A DNA stretch of 6,948 nucleotides. Origin: Rugosibacter sp. (GTDB lineage: Bacteria; Pseudomonadota; Gammaproteobacteria; Burkholderiales; Rhodocyclaceae). The position numbers and the translations under genes were made by a program. Of the stretch, positions 1 through 6,157 are shown piece after piece. Numbering within the stretch: the first letter of the stretch is position 1; each line of letters starts with the position of its first letter. The stretch spans positions 1-6,948 of the forward strand of contig JAUSQB010000211.1 of NCBI GenBank assembly GCA_030652715.1. Reading direction: 5' to 3'. The notes beneath the pieces are model-generated. The model saw only the letters and a list, made by a program, of their open reading frames with translations, searched no databases and was not told where the DNA came from.

Positions 1-20
1 GCCTTGCCGCGCGGCAAGGC
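1..20 (-). terminator. Probable terminator hairpin after the XylM-like gene
   Basis: GCCTTGCCGCGCGGCAAGGC is a perfect 20-bp palindrome that can fold as an 8-bp GC-rich stem with a 4-base loop. It begins seven bases after the stop codon. A following U-run would lie beyond the window edge and cannot be seen, so this is a stem in the right place rather than a proven terminator. Confidence 0.55.
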
Positions 21-27
21 TAATCGG

Positions 28-1128
28 CTACGCAACGGCCGCATCAACCCAGATAGGCCAGCCAACTCGCGCATTTTCTTCCATCGCCAAACGCTGCTCA
101 GCCGGGCTGGCGTAATGTATATCCCAGTGCTGTAACAATGGCTTGGCAATCCGCCTTTCCCACAAGGGCGGAATGAACGAAGCCAGAAAGCAAATAATGA
201 TGCTGGGCATTTGCGGGGCTTCAGGATATGTTTTCAGCAACTCGTAAGCTTTATCGGGATCAAGGTGATGTTCAGAATGGTTGGAAATCTCGAAAGTGAT
301 CGCACGGCTGAAAGTGTTCAGATGATTCCATGAGTGGTGCGGTAGCAGCGGTGTGCCCGGTAAGCGCACGATGCCATAATGCTGGGTATAGTTAAACCCG
401 CCGATGATGATGAACGAGACAGCCAATGCAGCCAGCAAATACACTAGACCCACAGGTCCGGCGATAAAACAGAACAGCGAAACCCAGGCGGCTACACAGA
501 GCAGGGCCAGCATTATGCGGCCTTTCCACCACAGTGGCCCGTGGCCTTGCTTGGCGAGGCGGGCTTTTTCAAGGGCATAGGCAGTCATGGTGCCATGGAA
601 AAGAGAGGAATAGACAAAGCGGTACACCGTCTGCCCCCGACGCGGCGTATCACTGTCTTCCAAAGTACCGACAAAGGGATGATGCCCATGCACATGGTAT
701 AAGTCATTGATAGGCAACGCAAAAAGCGTCAAGTAGAGGCTGGAACCCAAAATCTCTAGCGGATGCTTGCGGTGCATGAGTTCATGGGCTGTGGGCAACC
801 CGGCAAGCGCGGTTAAAAACGATACCGAAATAATGGCACCAAGCGAATTGAATAACCCCAGTTGACCTTCGGCAATGCGCTGTGCAAATAGGATCCACAA
901 GCCATATAACAGCACCAGAGGCAGATACAGCACGCCATCGTAAAACCACTTGCCCGCACCGCCGCGCGCGGACACATCCTTTGCGGCAAGAAAATCAAGC
1001 ATGGCCAGTACAAGAAAAGTTGCCAGCCCAAGCCACACGGCAAAGCCGCCGTAAGCCATGCCAATCAGACCGAGCACCACCATAAACGACGACATGAGAT
1101 AGCGGCCATACTCGCCAAAAAGTTTCAT
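28..1128 (-). CDS. XylM-like membrane di-iron hydroxylase (xylene/cymene monooxygenase hydroxylase family)
   Basis: 366 residues; XylM is about 369. Integral inner-membrane protein of the AlkB/fatty-acid-desaturase superfamily with several hydrophobic segments. The eight-histidine di-iron signature is visible: HELMH (115-119), HVHGHH (145-150) and NHSEHH (283-288), plus H250 in NYTQHYG. Similarity to XylM is strong along the length: LIGMAYGGFAVWLG, DSDTPRRGQTVY, EAPQMPSIIICFL, FIPPLW and the C-terminal GWPIW. XylM oxidises aromatic methyl groups to alcohols using electrons from XylA. It is therefore more likely an aryl side-chain hydroxylase than an alkane hydroxylase or desaturase. The start at 1128 matches the XylM N-terminus; the ATG at 1140 and a TTG at 1290 are alternatives. 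No dedicated reductase adjoins it; the nearest is 3427-4500. Confidence 0.93.
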   Translation of the reverse strand: MKLFGEYGRYLMSSFMVVLGLIGMAYGGFAVWLGLATFLVLAMLDFLAAKDVSARGGAGKWFYDGVLYLPLVLLYGLWILFAQRIAEGQLGLFNSLGAIISVSFLTALAGLPTAHELMHRKHPLEILGSSLYLTLFALPINDLYHVHGHHPFVGTLEDSDTPRRGQTVYRFVYSSLFHGTMTAYALEKARLAKQGHGPLWWKGRIMLALLCVAAWVSLFCFIAGPVGLVYLLAALAVSFIIIGGFNYTQHYGIVRLPGTPLLPHHSWNHLNTFSRAITFEISNHSEHHLDPDKAYELLKTYPEAPQMPSIIICFLASFIPPLWERRIAKPLLQHWDIHYASPAEQRLAMEENARVGWPIWVDAAVA

Positions 1129-1153
1129 GCACCCTCCCATTGCACCCTCCCAT
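1128..1153 (-). repeat. 13-bp tandem duplication of the XylM-like gene's ribosome binding site and start codon
   Basis: Two exact copies of TGCACCCTCCCAT (plus strand) abut at 1128-1140 and 1141-1153. On the coding strand each unit is ATGGGAGGGTGCA, holding an ATG and a strong GGGAGGG Shine-Dalgarno. The result is three closely spaced ATGs. That at 1153 is out of frame. That at 1140 is in frame and adds MGGC. That at 1128 gives MKLFGEYGRY, the start chosen. GGGAGGG lies three bases before the ATG at 1128, and the other copy lies at the same distance before the ATG at 1140. Confidence 0.9.
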
Positions 1154-1303
1154 AATACCTGGACATCAAAACGAATGAAGCAGAGATTAATGCCACTGGT
1201 TTCAGTTAACACAAACCGGGCTTGATTACCGCCGACCTGATTCAAATGCCATAGGACACATTGCGCGCTCCAGCTCGCTGCATCAGGCAAAACCTGGCTC
1301 CAT

Positions 1304-1333
1304 ATTGGTTAAGATTGATTTTAATTAGCCAAT
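1304..1333. promoter_or_regulatory. Imperfect inverted repeat, 9-bp arms, candidate regulator site
   Basis: ATTGGTTAA and TTAGCCAAT form 9-bp arms with one mismatch around a 12-bp AT-rich centre. The half-site ATTGGTT recurs at 1349-1355, 45 bp from the first. Repeated half-sites in a gap upstream of a catabolic gene fit a regulator-binding region. In AT-rich DNA this could also be chance. Confidence 0.3.
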
Positions 1334-1397
1334 ACTTACTTTTAAGTCATTGGTTTAATCTTACTCGAAACCAGAAGAATCAATCCAGTCTTATCTG

Positions 1398-1411
1398 CAC
1401 TTTATAAAGTG
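1398..1411. promoter_or_regulatory. Perfect 14-bp palindrome, candidate operator
   Basis: CACTTTATAAAGTG reads the same on both strands. It lies in the AT-rich region 270 bp upstream of the XylM-like start and about 60 bp beyond the yceI stop. Its size suits a dimeric repressor or activator. No regulator gene is in the window and I do not recognise the motif. Confidence 0.35.
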
Positions 1412-1439
1412 ACATATTTTTTTCACCAGTCAATTACTG

Positions 1440-1469
1440 GCCGTATCGCCAGCACCGACTTTTTGGGCA
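1440..1469. repeat. 30-bp direct repeat, left copy, just after yceI
   Basis: Starts three bases beyond the yceI stop codon and matches 3236-3265 at 27 of 30 positions in the same orientation. Together the copies bracket the transporter and yceI genes (about 1.8 kb). Next to it at 1426-1440 is a 5-bp inverted repeat (CCAGT/ACTGG), but a poly-A rather than a poly-T tract follows in the sense direction, so it is not a normal terminator for yceI. Confidence 0.8.
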
Positions 1470-1472
1470 AAA

Positions 1473-2066
1473 TCAGTGGCTGTCTTCAACGACTTTGATA
1501 GCCTCTACCGGTGCAATGATATTGACTTCATCGCCGATGCCGGGCAATCCATAATTCATGCCGAAGTCAGAGCGCTTGATGGTGGTTTCAATATTCGCGC
1601 CGCACACCTCGCGAGGCAGCATAGGATGTTTTCCGCAACTTATCTGCACTGCCAGGGTGACAGGCTTGGTAACACCCAGCAAGGTGAGATCACCGGGAAT
1701 AAAATTGACTTTGACGATATCCGACAGTTGAAATTCGGGGATCACAAAATGGATGGTTGGAAATTTTCTGGTATTCAGAAAGTTTTCCCCCCGCATATGT
1801 TTACTCCACTCATCCAGCCCCATGTCGATAGAGGCTGCATCTATTGTGATAGCGGCCGACACTTTTCGGCTGGCCGCATCATATTCAATCGTGCCAGCAG
1901 TTTTGTTAAAACGCCCGCGCTGGATACTGAACGTAAAGTGTTCCACCTCAAATACTGGAAAGGTGTGGCGACTATCTACCGTATAGGTTGCGGCATGCGC
2001 CGCACTCGTCAACACCAACGCCAGTGTGACTTGGAAAAGAAGTCTGAAGAGCATGGATTTTTTCAT
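1473..2066 (-). CDS. YceI-family periplasmic lipid/isoprenoid-binding protein
   Basis: 197 residues. A Sec signal peptide is clear: MKKSMLFRLL followed by a hydrophobic core, with probable cleavage after AHA at residue 25, so the mature protein is periplasmic. The mature part shows the YceI pattern: YTVDSRHTFPVFEVEHF, GRFNKTAGTIEYD, FLNTRKFPTIHF, GDLTLLGVTKPVTL and TTIKRSDFGMNYGLPGIGDEV. The family forms a lipocalin-like barrel that binds polyisoprenoid or other hydrophobic ligands. Cysteines C144 and C155 (SCGKHPMLPREVCGA) recur in family members and may form a disulfide. Start: the ATG at 2066 gives a good signal peptide, but the Shine-Dalgarno is poor; Met5 is an alternative. It lies 168 bp after the transporter, with its own candidate promoter. 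A role in handling a hydrophobic aromatic substrate or in solvent stress is a guess from context. Confidence 0.92.
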   Translation of the reverse strand: MKKSMLFRLLFQVTLALVLTSAAHAATYTVDSRHTFPVFEVEHFTFSIQRGRFNKTAGTIEYDAASRKVSAAITIDAASIDMGLDEWSKHMRGENFLNTRKFPTIHFVIPEFQLSDIVKVNFIPGDLTLLGVTKPVTLAVQISCGKHPMLPREVCGANIETTIKRSDFGMNYGLPGIGDEVNIIAPVEAIKVVEDSH

Positions 2067-2095
2067 GGTGTCACGATCAGGTTAAACAAAATAGA

Positions 2096-2124
2096 AATAT
2101 ACCTCTATTCGTGCACCCTGTCCG
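2096..2124 (-). promoter_or_regulatory. Candidate sigma-70 promoter for the YceI-family gene
   Basis: The minus strand has CGGACA (4 of 6 to TTGACA; plus 2119-2124), a 17-base spacer and TATATT (5 of 6 to TATAAT; plus 2096-2101). This would start RNA near 2089 and give a leader of about 22 bases before the ATG at 2066. If real, yceI can be transcribed independently of the upstream transporter. Found by consensus only. Confidence 0.4.
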
Positions 2125-2164
2125 TCATCCGCAACCTCCTGAATCAGTTGCTGTGCCCTATGAC

Positions 2165-2181
2165 GGCGGCACATTGCCGCC
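2165..2181. other. Small hairpin between the transporter gene and yceI
   Basis: The arms GGCGGCA and TGCCGCC form seven pairs around a 3-base loop, 54 bases beyond the transporter stop. On the minus (sense) strand no T-run follows, so it is not an obvious intrinsic terminator. It may be an RNA stability or processing element. Function unknown. Confidence 0.4.
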
Positions 2182-2234
2182 TTTAACAAATTATTCGGGA
2201 ATAAGCACAGTTCATTGACTCGCATCAGCACTTG

Positions 2235-3191
2235 TTACAAGAGCAAAATCACCATGACCGGCAGGGTAAAGAAAAAACCCAGGGTGGAGACCACCATGAC
2301 TGCTGCGAGGACTTCCGTATCCAGGCCAAATCTTTCAGATAACAGTACTGTAGCCATCATCGTAGGCATGCCGGCCAGCAGGATCATGGCTTGAGTCATC
2401 TCGTTCATGCCCAATAGCGGCAAAAAAACCGCAGCAACTAAAGCCGGCATTACAATAAGCTTGATAGCGCTGGCAGCAAGTATCATGCGCGGCGATCGCT
2501 TGACGGTTTCCAGAGAAATAGACATACCCACAGTGAGCAGCATGGAAGGCACAACCGCCTGCCCTAACAAATGCGCTGTCGTACCCACCCAATGCGGCAT
2601 GGGGATAGCCAGAAGATTAACCAGCAGCCCGGCAAAAAATGCCCAGACTGGCGGCATTTTCAGTAAAGTCAGCGCAAATGCACCAAGCCGAAACGACTGC
2701 TCCTTCGCCCCCATGATAGCCGCCAGGCCTGCACCCAGCGTCCAGTAAAGAACCGATATGCCAATAACATCGGCATAGATTGGGTAGCGTGCAGCCTCCG
2801 GTCCAAACAATGCTTGCAGCACTGCTATGCCCATGGACAGGATGTTGCCGAAAGAACAGGCAATGAGTAAAGCCCCCATCGCCGGAACGGAGATGCCCCA
2901 GGCAGTGCGCAGACGGGCAAAAACCAGCCAGCCCAGCCCCATAGCTGCCAGCAAACCAAACCAGATGGATGCGGGCACCCAGAAAACCTCAGATCCAAAA
3001 TGAACCTGACTGATAACATCGTAAGCGATACCCGGATAAAACAGATACAGCACAAGCGCATTGATGGTGCGCCGCGTGTCAGTGACAGATAAGCCGGCAG
3101 GCGCTCTTTTGCGCCAGATAAAACCTAGTGCAATTAATGCGATGAGCGGCGCAACACCGCGTTCGACTGCGAGAAGCAAGTCAGGCAGCAT
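2235..3191 (-). CDS. AEC-family (auxin efflux carrier) membrane transporter
   Basis: 318 residues, almost entirely hydrophobic, with about ten predictable membrane segments in two halves, as expected for the AEC/Mem_trans family (usual length about 310-320). The first half has LVLYLFYPGIAYDVISQ and ACSFGNILSMG. The second half has GQAVVPSMLLTVGMSISLE and LLAGMPTMMATVLLSERFGLDTE followed by a VVSTL helix, both typical of the family. Bacterial members carry small carboxylates such as malonate, or are of unknown specificity. Here a role in uptake or export of an aromatic acid or pathway intermediate is inferred from the cluster only. The ATG at 3191 starts directly at a hydrophobic helix, but the Shine-Dalgarno is weak. 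The gene lies 235 bp after the reductase, inside the pair of 30-bp direct repeats. Confidence 0.88.
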   Translation of the reverse strand: MLPDLLLAVERGVAPLIALIALGFIWRKRAPAGLSVTDTRRTINALVLYLFYPGIAYDVISQVHFGSEVFWVPASIWFGLLAAMGLGWLVFARLRTAWGISVPAMGALLIACSFGNILSMGIAVLQALFGPEAARYPIYADVIGISVLYWTLGAGLAAIMGAKEQSFRLGAFALTLLKMPPVWAFFAGLLVNLLAIPMPHWVGTTAHLLGQAVVPSMLLTVGMSISLETVKRSPRMILAASAIKLIVMPALVAAVFLPLLGMNEMTQAMILLAGMPTMMATVLLSERFGLDTEVLAAVMVVSTLGFFFTLPVMVILLL

Positions 3192-3235
3192 GGCAAATTA
3201 CCCAAAGTAGCGCACCCCAGTGCGCCTTACTTACC

Positions 3236-3265
3236 GCCGTATCACCAACACCGACTTTTTGAGCA
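3236..3265. repeat. 30-bp direct repeat, right copy, upstream of the transporter gene
   Basis: Matches 1440-1469 in the same orientation at 27 of 30 positions; the three differences are all G/A on the plus strand. A short TTAC extension on the left is shared if a one-base gap is allowed. It lies in the 235-bp gap between the reductase stop and the transporter ATG. The rest of that gap holds an AT-rich stretch (about 3345-3385) and an isolated TTGACA on the minus strand with no well-spaced -10. I see no convincing terminator in it. Confidence 0.8.
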
Positions 3266-3426
3266 TTCATGTCAACAAACAGTTTGAGTTAGTGTCGAAG
3301 TAAATGACAGCAGGAAAGAGGAGGCATCAGCGAACCAGGCCATCCCATTTTTTATTTACAATGAATAAACAAAGGGTTAACACCGTGCAGCGCATTCGTA
3401 CAAACGACACCTCACGAAAACCTGCT

Positions 3427-4500
3427 TTACGCTTGCAAACTGCTCGCATCCAGAAATTTGTCATAGTGAATATGCGCTTCCGGAATCCCTGCTGCATACA
3501 GCTGCGTCATCGCCGCATCGATCATGCGTGGCGGGCCGCAAAGGTAGGCATGGCGCGCACCTAGCTCCGGCACATGCGCGGGCACAAGATATTCGGTCAC
3601 CAGCCCGCGACTGCCCTGCCAGCCACTGTCCGCTGGCTCATCGGATAACACCGGAACAAACTTGAAATTACCTTTCCATTGCCCGGCGATTCGTTGAATC
3701 GCCTCGACCTGGTAAAGGTCGCGCTGGGCGCGTGCACCAAACAGGAACAGCGCATCGCGTGTACTGCCTTCTTGCAGCGCCGCTTCAAGTATGGAAAGAA
3801 TGGGCGCCAAACCACTCCCCCCGGCAATAAACACGAGTGGCGCATCATCAGGGCGCAACCAGAAATCGCCCCCGGGGCCGCTCACTTGCAACGGCTGCCC
3901 AACTCGCGGTTCTGCAAACAACCAGTCGGTAAATGCGCCGCCCGGAACATGACGAATGAAAAAAGTCAGTTGCCGCGAACCGCCTGCAACGGGCGCAGCG
4001 GCAAACGAGTATTCACGGTCGCGATCCAGCCCGGCTCGACGCAAGCTGGCATACTGCCCGGCAGCATAGTTAATCGCCTCGCCCGCAGAATCAAGATCAA
4101 TTGTCAATTCAACGATATCGTGGGTCAGCGGCCGTTGCGAGGCAATGACCCCGGAAGTCATAACGGCTTCATAGTGCGGACGATTGACGTCAACTTCCAT
4201 CTCGACAACGACTTCTGTTCCTGCCGGCACTTTTGCCTGGCACGCGAGAATGTAGCCTGCGCGCAACTCTTCGCCGCTCAACACATACGAAAAATCACGA
4301 ATCGCATTCACTTTGCCTGAGATCAAACGGCAGCGGCACGACATGCAGGTTCCCACCTTGCAGCTATGCGGAAAATCGTAACCCGCCTCCAACACCGCCT
4401 GCAACATGCTCTGACCTTGGGGAACCTCAACTTCAATGCCTAGCGGTTCGACGCGAACCATTGCCGGGCCCTTGGGCTTTCTCTTGAAAAAACTTAGCAT
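3427..4500 (-). CDS. Oxygenase electron-transfer reductase: 2Fe-2S ferredoxin, FAD and NAD(P)H domains (XylA/TphA1-like)
   Basis: 357 residues. Domain order is an N-terminal plant-type ferredoxin (about 12-100), FAD-binding barrel (about 112-215) and NAD-binding domain (about 220-350). The 2Fe-2S cysteines are C47, C52, C55 and C87 in CKVGTCMSC and ACQAKV. FAD binding is marked by REYSF at 162-166, nucleotide binding by FIAGGSGLAP at 224-233 and CGPPRMIDA at 321-329. It moves electrons from NAD(P)H to an oxygenase in the cytoplasm. SCKVGTCMSCRCRLISGKVN, GARAQRDLY and GLVTEY resemble XylA of xylene monooxygenase, and the length also fits (about 350). The start at 4500 is an ATG with AAGG nine bases upstream; a TTG at 4554 adds 18 residues without support. 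The gene sits between the BenAB-like genes upstream and the XylM-like gene downstream, so it may serve one or both. Confidence 0.93.
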   Translation of the reverse strand: MLSFFKRKPKGPAMVRVEPLGIEVEVPQGQSMLQAVLEAGYDFPHSCKVGTCMSCRCRLISGKVNAIRDFSYVLSGEELRAGYILACQAKVPAGTEVVVEMEVDVNRPHYEAVMTSGVIASQRPLTHDIVELTIDLDSAGEAINYAAGQYASLRRAGLDRDREYSFAAAPVAGGSRQLTFFIRHVPGGAFTDWLFAEPRVGQPLQVSGPGGDFWLRPDDAPLVFIAGGSGLAPILSILEAALQEGSTRDALFLFGARAQRDLYQVEAIQRIAGQWKGNFKFVPVLSDEPADSGWQGSRGLVTEYLVPAHVPELGARHAYLCGPPRMIDAAMTQLYAAGIPEAHIHYDKFLDASSLQA

Positions 4501-4524
4501 TTCATCAACCTTTATTTTGCTCCA

Positions 4525-4552
4525 GGCCAAGCAGCCTATCGGCAGCTTAGCC
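4525..4552 (-). promoter_or_regulatory. Intercistronic RNA hairpin before the reductase gene
   Basis: In the sense RNA two 12-nt arms (GGCUAAGCUGCC and GGCUGCUUGGCC) flank a GAUA loop and form 11 pairs, including one G-U, with a single U-U mismatch. The hairpin ends 24 bases before the reductase ATG. No U-run follows, so it is not a classical terminator. Likely roles are RNA processing, stabilisation of one half of a polycistronic message, or modulation of reductase translation. The function is inferred. Confidence 0.55.
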
Positions 4553-4613
4553 AATGCCGGGATTTAAAACAACGATACTAGTTATTGCCAGCTATCGCCT
4601 TCTGCCTTCAGGG

Positions 4614-5618
4614 CTACTTTTCTGATGGAAAACCTCGCCCCGCTGCCAAATAAGCCCCGGTGATAATGGCACTTTGAATCATGCTATGGTCAGCAATATT
4701 CTTGCCCACAATATCAAAAGCCGTACCATGCGCAACTGACAAATGCGTATATGGCGGCCCAAGAATGATGGCGCTATTCCCCGCAAAACCCCACGTTTTG
4801 ATCGCGATATGGCCTTGATCGTGATACATCGCCAGCACAATATCAAAACGCCCCTCAATGCACTGGCGGAAAACCGTATCAGGGCTCATTGGGCCAGTGG
4901 CATCAATCCCTTCAGCCCTCACCTGTACTACCGCAGGTGCAATCTGTTCGCTGTCTTCACGGCCCATCGCATGCGGGTTCAGCCCAGACACGACAATGCG
5001 CGGCTTGGCAATGCCCCATTCGCGCATGACAGCATCCAGCTTGCGCAAGGTAAGCGCCACCAAATCCTGGCTAATAGCATCGCAAACATCGCGCAAGGCC
5101 ATGTGATCAGTCAAGTGAGCAACACGCAAGGGCCCTGAGACAAGCAGCAGATAGCTCTCGCCCGGTACCACACTCACCACTTTGTCGAGCGTGCCCGCCA
5201 TTTTCATGGAGCCCGTACTAATCGGCCCCATCACGGTTGCGGCTAGCTGTCCATTACGTGCCAGCTGATCTGCCTCATCCAGCCAATCAGCGCTGACGCG
5301 CCCGCCAATGGCAGTATCTTCCCCTAAAGGCAACGCATCGTTCTGCATGCGGCCAGTGTCCAGAATATCTATCGTATCCACTTGATCAGCCAGATCAGAA
5401 GGGACTTTGGCTGGATCAGTGATTACATTGATACGTGCCGTTTTACCAATAAAACCCAAAGCCCGCTCCATGGCCGCTGCACTCCCAATGAGCACCGGGC
5501 GGCAATCTGCATGGAGTTTGCCGGTTAGCCAGGCCTTGGCAACAACCTCTGGACCAATACCTGCGGGGTCACCGATAACAACGCCAACGGCCGGGCGGTC
5601 TTGTTGAGAAATAGTCAT
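4614..5618 (-). CDS. pdxA: PdxA-family NAD-dependent dehydrogenase (PdxA2/TphB-like), probable cis-dihydrodiol carboxylate dehydrogenase
   Basis: 334 residues, full length for the family. The N-terminal VGVVIGDPAGIGPE is the PdxA signature. Metal-ligand histidines are visible as H172 (DHMALRDV), H216 (GLNPHAMG) and H266 (AMYHDQGH), matching E. coli PdxA H166, H211 and H266. The C-terminal SVAHGTAFDIVGK is also typical. PdxA oxidises 4-hydroxythreonine phosphate with decarboxylation in vitamin B6 synthesis. The relative TphB performs the same chemistry on terephthalate dihydrodiol. The gene starts 14 bp after the dioxygenase beta stop, which argues for the catabolic role: oxidising and decarboxylating a ring diol that carries a carboxylate, the job BenD does in benzoate operons. 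GLNPHAMGREDSEQIAPAV resembles TphB more than classical PdxA as I recall them. The Shine-Dalgarno is weak, so translation may depend on coupling. The automatic name 4-hydroxythreonine-4-phosphate dehydrogenase is probably misleading here. Confidence 0.87.
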   Translation of the reverse strand: MTISQQDRPAVGVVIGDPAGIGPEVVAKAWLTGKLHADCRPVLIGSAAAMERALGFIGKTARINVITDPAKVPSDLADQVDTIDILDTGRMQNDALPLGEDTAIGGRVSADWLDEADQLARNGQLAATVMGPISTGSMKMAGTLDKVVSVVPGESYLLLVSGPLRVAHLTDHMALRDVCDAISQDLVALTLRKLDAVMREWGIAKPRIVVSGLNPHAMGREDSEQIAPAVVQVRAEGIDATGPMSPDTVFRQCIEGRFDIVLAMYHDQGHIAIKTWGFAGNSAIILGPPYTHLSVAHGTAFDIVGKNIADHSMIQSAIITGAYLAAGRGFPSEK

Positions 5619-5632
5619 TCAGTACAGCCCGA

Positions 5633-6157
5633 TCAGATATGAAACACATCGAGAACCTGATCGATGCGGTCGTTGAGAACAATGGTTTTCTTCGCATGGA
5701 TCAGCCAGCTGTCGTTATGCGGCTTGAGGGTGTAATGCGCTGTACCAAAATAGGTACGCACCTGGTGATCAGTCACGCTATGCACTACCCAGTTAGTGCG
5801 TGCCAGAACGACATCGCCTGGCTCGCTAAGATCGATCAGCTGGCACTGATGGCTGGTTCGCGCCAATGGCGTGCTCGAAGCAGAACGCCCCGTGCGAATG
5901 CGAAAAACACGATCCTCTAAACCACCACGGTTTTTGTAGTAGATCAACGACACATGTCTCGTCGGATCGGTCACCAGCGTGCCATCACTGTCCCACGCGG
6001 GAACCCAATAGTCGACATCAGGGGAATACAGGGCCAGCCACGCATCCCAGTCTTTGTCATCAAGCAACTTGGCCTCTTGCCCTAAAAAGCGCACCACGGA
6101 GTGCCAAGCCGCCATAGTGACTGTGTGATGCGGATGTTCGTTACCAACAACATTCAT
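5633..6157 (-). CDS. Aromatic ring-hydroxylating dioxygenase, beta (small) subunit, BenB-type
   Basis: 174 residues, close to the usual 160-170 of BenB-type subunits. The beta subunit has an NTF2/scytalone-dehydratase-like cone fold and is mainly structural in the alpha3beta3 hexamer. Family signs are LLDDKDWDAWLALYSPDVDYWVPAW near residues 30-53, RTSHQCQLIDL in the middle, and the C-terminal KKTIVLNDRIDQVLDVFHI, close in pattern to the BenB tail. The start at 6157 is chosen because AAAGGAG sits six bases upstream and the ATG overlaps the alpha stop (ATGA). A longer frame opening at 6211 lacks support and would overlap alpha by 58 bases. The gene is translationally coupled to alpha, so the two should be made in equal amounts. 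Confidence 0.92.
   Translation of the reverse strand: MNVVGNEHPHHTVTMAAWHSVVRFLGQEAKLLDDKDWDAWLALYSPDVDYWVPAWDSDGTLVTDPTRHVSLIYYKNRGGLEDRVFRIRTGRSASSTPLARTSHQCQLIDLSEPGDVVLARTNWVVHSVTDHQVRTYFGTAHYTLKPHNDSWLIHAKKTIVLNDRIDQVLDVFHI

Larger units (their letters stand above)
1129..1472. other. 344-bp intergenic region between yceI and the XylM-like gene
   Basis: It holds three parts. Next to yceI are the 30-bp repeat and a weak inverted repeat. The middle, about 1300-1420, is AT-rich and full of dyads: CACTTTATAAAGTG at 1398-1411 (perfect 14-bp palindrome), ATTGGTTAA at 1304-1312 facing TTAGCCAAT at 1325-1333 (one mismatch), and a further ATTGGTT at 1349-1355. The last part, 1129-1290, has more ordinary composition and is open in frame with the XylM-like gene from a TTG, but the extra 54 residues do not look like that family. 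I cannot name a promoter with confidence. The AT-rich middle is where I would expect one. Confidence 0.6.

Noticed and set aside
28..1128. An alkane hydroxylase (AlkB) or fatty-acid desaturase assignment.
   Set aside because: Length, C-terminal motifs and histidine-motif spacing follow XylM more closely, and the cluster is aromatic.
1129..1290. A 54-residue N-terminal extension of the XylM-like protein from a TTG at 1290.
   Set aside because: XylM homologues begin near MKLF at 1128, where a strong Shine-Dalgarno lies. The added residues do not look like this family.
1401..1433. A minus-strand promoter from TTGACT and TATAAA in the gap before the XylM-like gene.
   Set aside because: The spacer is 21 bases, outside the usual 16-18.
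1423..1440. A terminator after yceI formed by CCAGT/ACTGG next to a run of seven T.
   Set aside because: The T-run is on the plus strand before the stem. In the yceI sense direction it is an A-run, and the stem has only five pairs.
1476..2186. A 236-codon plus-strand open frame opposite yceI.
   Set aside because: Its product has no recognisable family pattern and lies antisense to a clear YceI gene.
3247..3275. A minus-strand promoter for the transporter using the perfect TTGACA at 3270-3275.
   Set aside because: The hexamer at the correct distance is GGTGTT, which does not resemble a -10 box.
3679..4320. A 213-codon plus-strand open frame opposite the reductase.
   Set aside because: Shadow of a well-supported reductase gene; low-complexity basic product with no family signs.
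4501..4554. An 18-residue extension of the reductase from a TTG.
   Set aside because: The ATG at 4500 has an AAGG upstream and gives the usual family length. The extension codes through the hairpin.
4614..5618. A housekeeping vitamin B6 role for the PdxA-like gene.
   Set aside because: It is tightly linked to dioxygenase subunits, and family relatives such as TphB act on aromatic diols. A B6 role is not excluded by sequence alone.
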